64,000 nucleotides of DNA, taken from the NCBI RefSeq assembly GCF_001612665.1, contig NZ_BDAX01000035.1:44736-108735 (forward strand), read 5' to 3'. The stretch comes from Nocardia alba NBRC 108234 (GTDB lineage: Bacteria; Actinomycetota; Actinomycetes; Mycobacteriales; Mycobacteriaceae). The notes below the pieces were generated by a model that did not search any database, was not told the origin of the DNA, and worked only from the letters and a program-made list of their open reading frames with translations. The translations under genes and the position numbers were made by a program. Shown piece by piece: positions 28,001 through 34,000 of the stretch; position 1 is the first letter of the stretch, and each line of letters starts with the position of its first letter.

Positions 28001-31000
28001 GAAGGACCGCGCGTCGAGGCGGATCAGCGTCAGGCGCAGCAGTGGCGGAGCAGACAGGTCGAAGCCCGCCGCCGCGTCGGCCGCGGCGATCGATTCCGGG
28101 GACCGCGCATCGCCACCACCGGCGAGATCGATCTCCCGGAACTCGATCTCGACGTGGTCGAGCACGATCTGGTACGGCCCGTTCGTCGTCTCCACGAAGG
28201 CGGCCCGCAGGATGTCGTGGCGCTCGACCAGTGCCGCGGCGGCCCGGCGCAGGCGCTCACCGTCGACCGCGCCGGTGAATCCGATCATCGTCTGGACGGT
28301 GTAGTTGTCCCCGGCATCGGCGTCGAACGTCGAGTGGAAATACACCCCGGATTGCATGGGCGACAACGGCCATACATCGGACAGGCCGCGGTAGCGCTGC
28401 TCTAGCCGTGCGATGTCGGGTGGGGTGAGCGCGACGAGCGGCGAATCCGAGGCGCGTTCCGCCACCGGCGCCGCGTCGTCGCGTGCCATCGCGGCGAGGG
28501 CGGCGACTGTCTTGGCCTCGAATACATCTCGGGGCGTGAAGGTGAGCCCGGCGGATCTGGCCAGCGCCACCAGACGCATCGAGACGATACTGTCCCCGCC
28601 GAGCGCGAAGAAGTTGCTGTCGGCGGACACGGTGTCGAGATGGAGCACCTCGGCGAAGAGCTTCGCCACCACCCGCTCGGTGGGCGTCGACGGTGTTCTG
28701 CCGCCGGAGTCGGCGTCGAAGGCCCTCTGCCGCAATGCTTTCCGGTCGAGCTTGCCGGTCGGAGTACGCGGCATCTCCTCGAGCTGCACGATCGCCGCGG
28801 GATTCATATAGTGCGGCAGCGTGCCCGAGAGGTCCTCGCGCAGTGCCGCCACATCGATCGCGGCACCCGAGGCGGAGACGACATAGGACACCAGCACCGG
28901 TTCGCCGGCGGGCCCCTGCACCACGACCGTGGCGACGCTCGCCACGTCCGGGTGCCGGACGAGGTGGGCATCGATTTCCCCCGGCTCGATCCGCAGGCCG
29001 TGAATCTTGACCTGCTGATCGCGCCGGTCCAGGTATTCCAGTTCCGACCCGGCACGGCCACGGACCCACCGCACGGAATCACCGGTGCGGTAGATCCGTT
29101 CGCCACCCGTGGATCGCGGATCCGCGACGAAGCGCGACGCGCTCACACCCGGTCGATCGAGGTAACCGCGGGCGAGTCCGGGTCCACCGAGATAGAGTTC
29201 GCCCGCGACCCCGACCGGCGCCGGTCGCAACCACCGGTCGAGAACCAGCGCGGACACGCCGCGGATCGGGCCGCCGATCGTCACCGCCTCGCCGGGTGCG
29301 AGGGCGTCCGATCCCGTCGCCCAGATCGTGGCTTCGGTCGGTCCGTAGTGATTCATCAGCCGTCGCCCGTGCGCCCACCGATTCACGGTGTCGGACCCGG
29401 TCGCTTCGCCGACGACCGCCAGCGTCGTCAACGACGGCGTCCGGGACGGATCCATGGTCTTGAGCACCGTGGGTGTGATGATCGCGTGCGAAACCCGCTG
29501 TGCCCGAATCAATTCCTCGAGGTCGGTCCCGGCGTACACCTGCGGCGGCGCCACCACGAGACAGGCGCCACTGCCGTGCGCCAGCAGCAATTCCGACAGA
29601 CACGCGTCGAACCCCGGCGACGCGACCTGCAACACCACCGATTCCGTACCGACGTCGAAGGCGTCGGCCTGCGCGGACACGAGGTCGGCCAGCCCGCGAT
29701 GGCTGAGGTGGACCGCCTTCGGCTTGCCGGTCGATCCGGACGTATAGATCACATACGCCGCGTTGTCGGCCGACAGCCGAGCGGCCTCGATCTCGGACAC
29801 CCGGGCGATACCTTCGTCCGCGACGGGAGCCGAGGCGTCCAGCGTCAACCAGTCGACCGTATCCGGAAGGCGTTGCGCGGCATCGCCGGTCGTCACGCCG
29901 ACGCGTGTCCCGGAGTCGGCCAGCAACTCCGCGATCCGTGCGGCGGGATTGCCGGGATCCAGTGGCAGGAATGCGGCGCCGGTCTTGGCCACCGCCCAGA
30001 TCGCGATCACCAGTTCGGCCGAACGGGGAACGGCCAACGCGACGATCGACTCGGCGCGCGCGCCTCGGCGAGCCAGCTGATGGGCGAAATCGTCGGCGCG
30101 GCGCTCCAGTTCCCGATAGGTCAGGGCGGTGTCACCGCACCGCAGGGCCACGGCATCCGGATACTTGCGCGCGGTGTCCCACAGGATCTCGCGCAGCACG
30201 AGTTCGGCGGCGGGCGGCTCGTCGTTGCCGCCCGAAAGTAGTTGGGCCCGTTCGGAATCCCAGCAGGCGGAGATCTCGACGACCTTGCGCGCGGGGTGGC
30301 TGATGATCTGTGTGAGCAGCAGTTCGAAACGTTCGAGCAGCGTGCGAACCTCGGGCGCGTCGAACCGGTCGGTGGCGAACTTCAGCGCCACCGTGAAGGT
30401 GGCGGGCTTGTCGGCGGCGTCCGATCGACGGTCGCGACTCGGCGGGGAAACCTGCAAACTCAGTGGATACGGGGTGGCATCGTGTGCGGTGACCTCCACG
30501 AACCGCAGGCCGGCCTCGGAGAGATTGCGCGCCAGCAGTTCCCGGTCGAGCGGATAGGACTCGAGCACCGTCGCGGTGTCGAACATCTCGGTGATACCGG
30601 TGGCCCGTTGCAGTTCCGCCAACCCGATGTACTGGTGATCCAGCATGGCGGCCTGCTCGGACTGCACCCGGCCGAGCAGGTCGGCGACGGTTTCGTCGGG
30701 TTCGAGTCGGACGCGAACGGGTAGCGTGTTGACGAGGAGCCCGACCATGCGCTCGATATCGGGGATCTGCGGCGGGCGGTGCGCGATCGTATTGCCGAAC
30801 ACCACGTCCGAGCGTCCGGTCAGCGCGGCCACCAGCAAGGCCCACGCGACCTGCAGGGCCGTGTTGGCGGTGACGCCGTGTGAGCGGCCCAGATCGAGCA
30901 GCGCGGCGGTAGTCGCGGCATCAAGGTCCAGTTCGACCTCACCCGCCTGCGCGGTGACCGACCGATCCGGGCTGCCCGTGACCCGCGTCGGACTGTCGAT

Positions 31001-34000
31001 TCCGGCGAGCGTCCGCTGCCACGCGGCGATCGCGGCGTCGCGATCCTGAGCTCGCAGCCACCGCAGATACTCCCGGTACGAACGCGGGGGCGCGAGCGCG
31101 GCGGTATCGCCGTCGGAGCTGTACAGCGAGAGCAACTCGTGGATCAGCAGCGGCATCGACCAGCCGTCCAGCACGAGATGGTGGTTGGTGACCAGCAATC
31201 GGAAGGTATCGATATCGGTGCGCACGAGGTGGAAACGCACCAGCGGCGGGTGGGCCGGGTCGAACGGCGCCGTCGCCGCCGTCGCGAGTCGCCGCAGCGC
31301 GTGTTCGCGCCGACCGGGATCGATGATGTCGGTGATACTCGACTCGCCCCAATCGACTTCGGTGTCGCGCACCACGACCTGACGCGGCCCGTCGGCGCTC
31401 GCGACGAAGGCGGTCCGCAGGCTGTCGTGCCGGTCGATGAGCACCTGCGCGGCCCGCCGCATCCGCGCACCGTCCACCTGCCCGGCGAACGTCAGCCCCA
31501 CCTGCACGATGTAGCCGTCGTCGCCGTCCCGGTCGTAGACCGTGTGGAACAGCAGGCCCGACTGCAGGGCGGTGAGCGGCCACACATCGAGCATCGACGG
31601 GTATTCGTCCAGCCAGTGATCGACGTCGTCCTGCGAGACCTCGGTGAGCGGGAAATCGGAGGGAGTGAAGCCGAATCCGGTGTCGGACCGGACGTGATCG
31701 GCCAGCGCGCCCAGCGCGCGAGCCCACAGTCGCGCGAGCTCGTCGACCTCGTCCTCGCTCAGCACCTGTGCGGCGAACTCCCAGGTCACGTCGAGTTCGA
31801 GGCCGTCGCTCCCTTCTTCGGCGAGCGCATTGACATCGAGCACGGCTGCCAGCGCCATCGCCGGATCGCTCGTCGCGGTCAGGGCGGTGAACTCGCTGGT
31901 GGGCGCCCATGGCATCGAGCGTTCACCCATGCCGACCCGGCCGAGGTAGTTGAAACTGATCTGGGGTTCTGGCAGGTCCGCGAGCTCGGCCCGGCCCTGG
32001 GAATCGAGATGACGCAGCACCTGATAGCCGAGGCCGTCGCCGGGCACCGCGCGCAGCTGCTCCTTCACCCGCTTGATCGCCCGGCCCGCCCCCGCGCCGC
32101 CGGCCATGGCATCGTCGAGGTCGACCTCGTCGCAGTCGAGCCGGACCGGGAAGCGGGTGGTGAACCAGCCCACGGTGGCGCTGAGATCGGCGCCGGGCAC
32201 GGCCCGCTCCTCGCGGCCGTGCCCCTCCAGTGAGATCAACTCGCCTTCGGCCGCCGTCTTGCCCCGCCTGCGCCGCCACTCACCCAGTGCCAGGACCAGC
32301 GCCGCAAGCAGCGGATCGTTGGCACCGCAGTGGAATCGGTCCGGAATGGTCGTGAGAACCGCCTCGGTGACCGACGCCGGGATGCGCTGACGCACCCGGC
32401 CCGCCGTGGCCCCGACGTCACGATCCGGATCCAGACGCCGCGATCCGAGTAGCTGGTCGCCTCCCGCGAGGATGGCTTTCCACCCGTCGAGCTCCGCCGA
32501 CCGTCTGTCCGGCGCCCCCTCGACCAATCCGTGCGCCCACCGCCGGAACGAGGTGGTGGCCGGGCCGAATCGCGCTTCGCCGCCGTCGCGGATCTGCGAC
32601 CAGGCCTGCGCGAGGGCGGTGAGAATGATCCGCCACGACACCACGTCGACGGCGAGATGGTGGACCACCAGCCACATCAGGTCGGGTGCCGAACCGTGGC
32701 CATCCCGCATCCAGACGGCTTGCACGAGCACACCGTTGCCCGGATCCAGTCGATCCGCGGCCTTCTGCAGGTGCCGGTCGACTTCGGCGGCGTCACGTCG
32801 ATCGAGCCGAACGTCGACGAGCGCGGCGTCCGGGTCGACCGATTTCGGCTCGAGTACCTCGACGTGCCGATCAGCGCCGTCGACGCGCAAGACCGCGCGC
32901 AGCATGTCGTGGCGATCCAGCAGCGTCCCCAGCGTGCGCACGAGACCCGCTCGATCGACCCCTTCGGGCAGCTGGACGAGCGCGGCCTGCCCGAATCGGT
33001 CGAAATGACCGCGATCGAGCATCGCGTACATGATCGGCGACAACGGCAGCGGTCCTACGCCGCCGCCGGGCAACTCGGCCAATACGGGGGTATCGCTGCC
33101 CTGCGATGCCGTGGCCGTGGCCGCCAAGCCCGCGACGGTCTTGTGCACGAACACGTCCTGGGTGGAGAAACTCAATCCCTCGGCCTTGGCCCGCGCCACC
33201 AGCCGGATAGACAGAATACTGTCGCCGCCCAGGGCGAAGAAGCTGTCGTCCGCCCCGACGAGGGGCGCGCCGAGCACCTCGGTGAACAGCGTCGCGACCG
33301 CCTTCTCCCTGGCGGTGGCCGGCGGTCGGCCGACCGGCGCGGTGCCGAATTCCGGCTTCGGCAGCGCCTTGCGATCGAGCTTGCCGAAGGCATTCACCGG
33401 CAGGCTGTCCAACGCGAGGATCACCGCCGGGACCATGTGCGGCGGTAGCGAGTCGCGGGCGAAGCGTTCGAGTTCGAGCGGTTCGATCCGACGGCCATCG
33501 ACCGGGACCACGTAGGAGGCCAGCACGGTCGTGCCCACGTTGTTGGGCACCGGCACCGTCACCGACAGATCCACGTCCTCGTGAGTGGTCAGCGTGGCGT
33601 CGACGTCGCCCGGTTCGATCCGGTATCCGCGGATCTTGACCTGGAAGTCGCTGCGTCCGGCCAATTCCAGCGTCATTTCGGCGTTGTCGCCGGTCCAGCG
33701 CGCGATATCGCCGGTGCGGTACATCCGCTCACCGAAACCGCCGTACGGGTCCGCGATGAACCGGGCGGCGGTTTCGACGAACAGATGGCTGTACCCACGG
33801 GCCAATCCCGGCCCGGCGAGGTACAGCTCGCCCACGGTGTTCTTCGGCACCGGTTGCAGCGCCCGGTCCAGCACCATCGCCGAGACGCCGCGCAGGGGCC
33901 CGCCGACCTCGTGGGCGTGGCCGGGTCTGAGCAGGGCGCCGACGGCCGTCACGGTGGCCTCGGTGGGACCGTACTCGTTGTACATGGACAACGACGAGGT

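Noticed and set aside
27960..28430. Dual condensation/epimerization domain in NRPS module 3
   Set aside because: The diagnostic HHxxxxxGD motif near the domain start is not present; the sequence reads FHSTFDADAGD with a single His.
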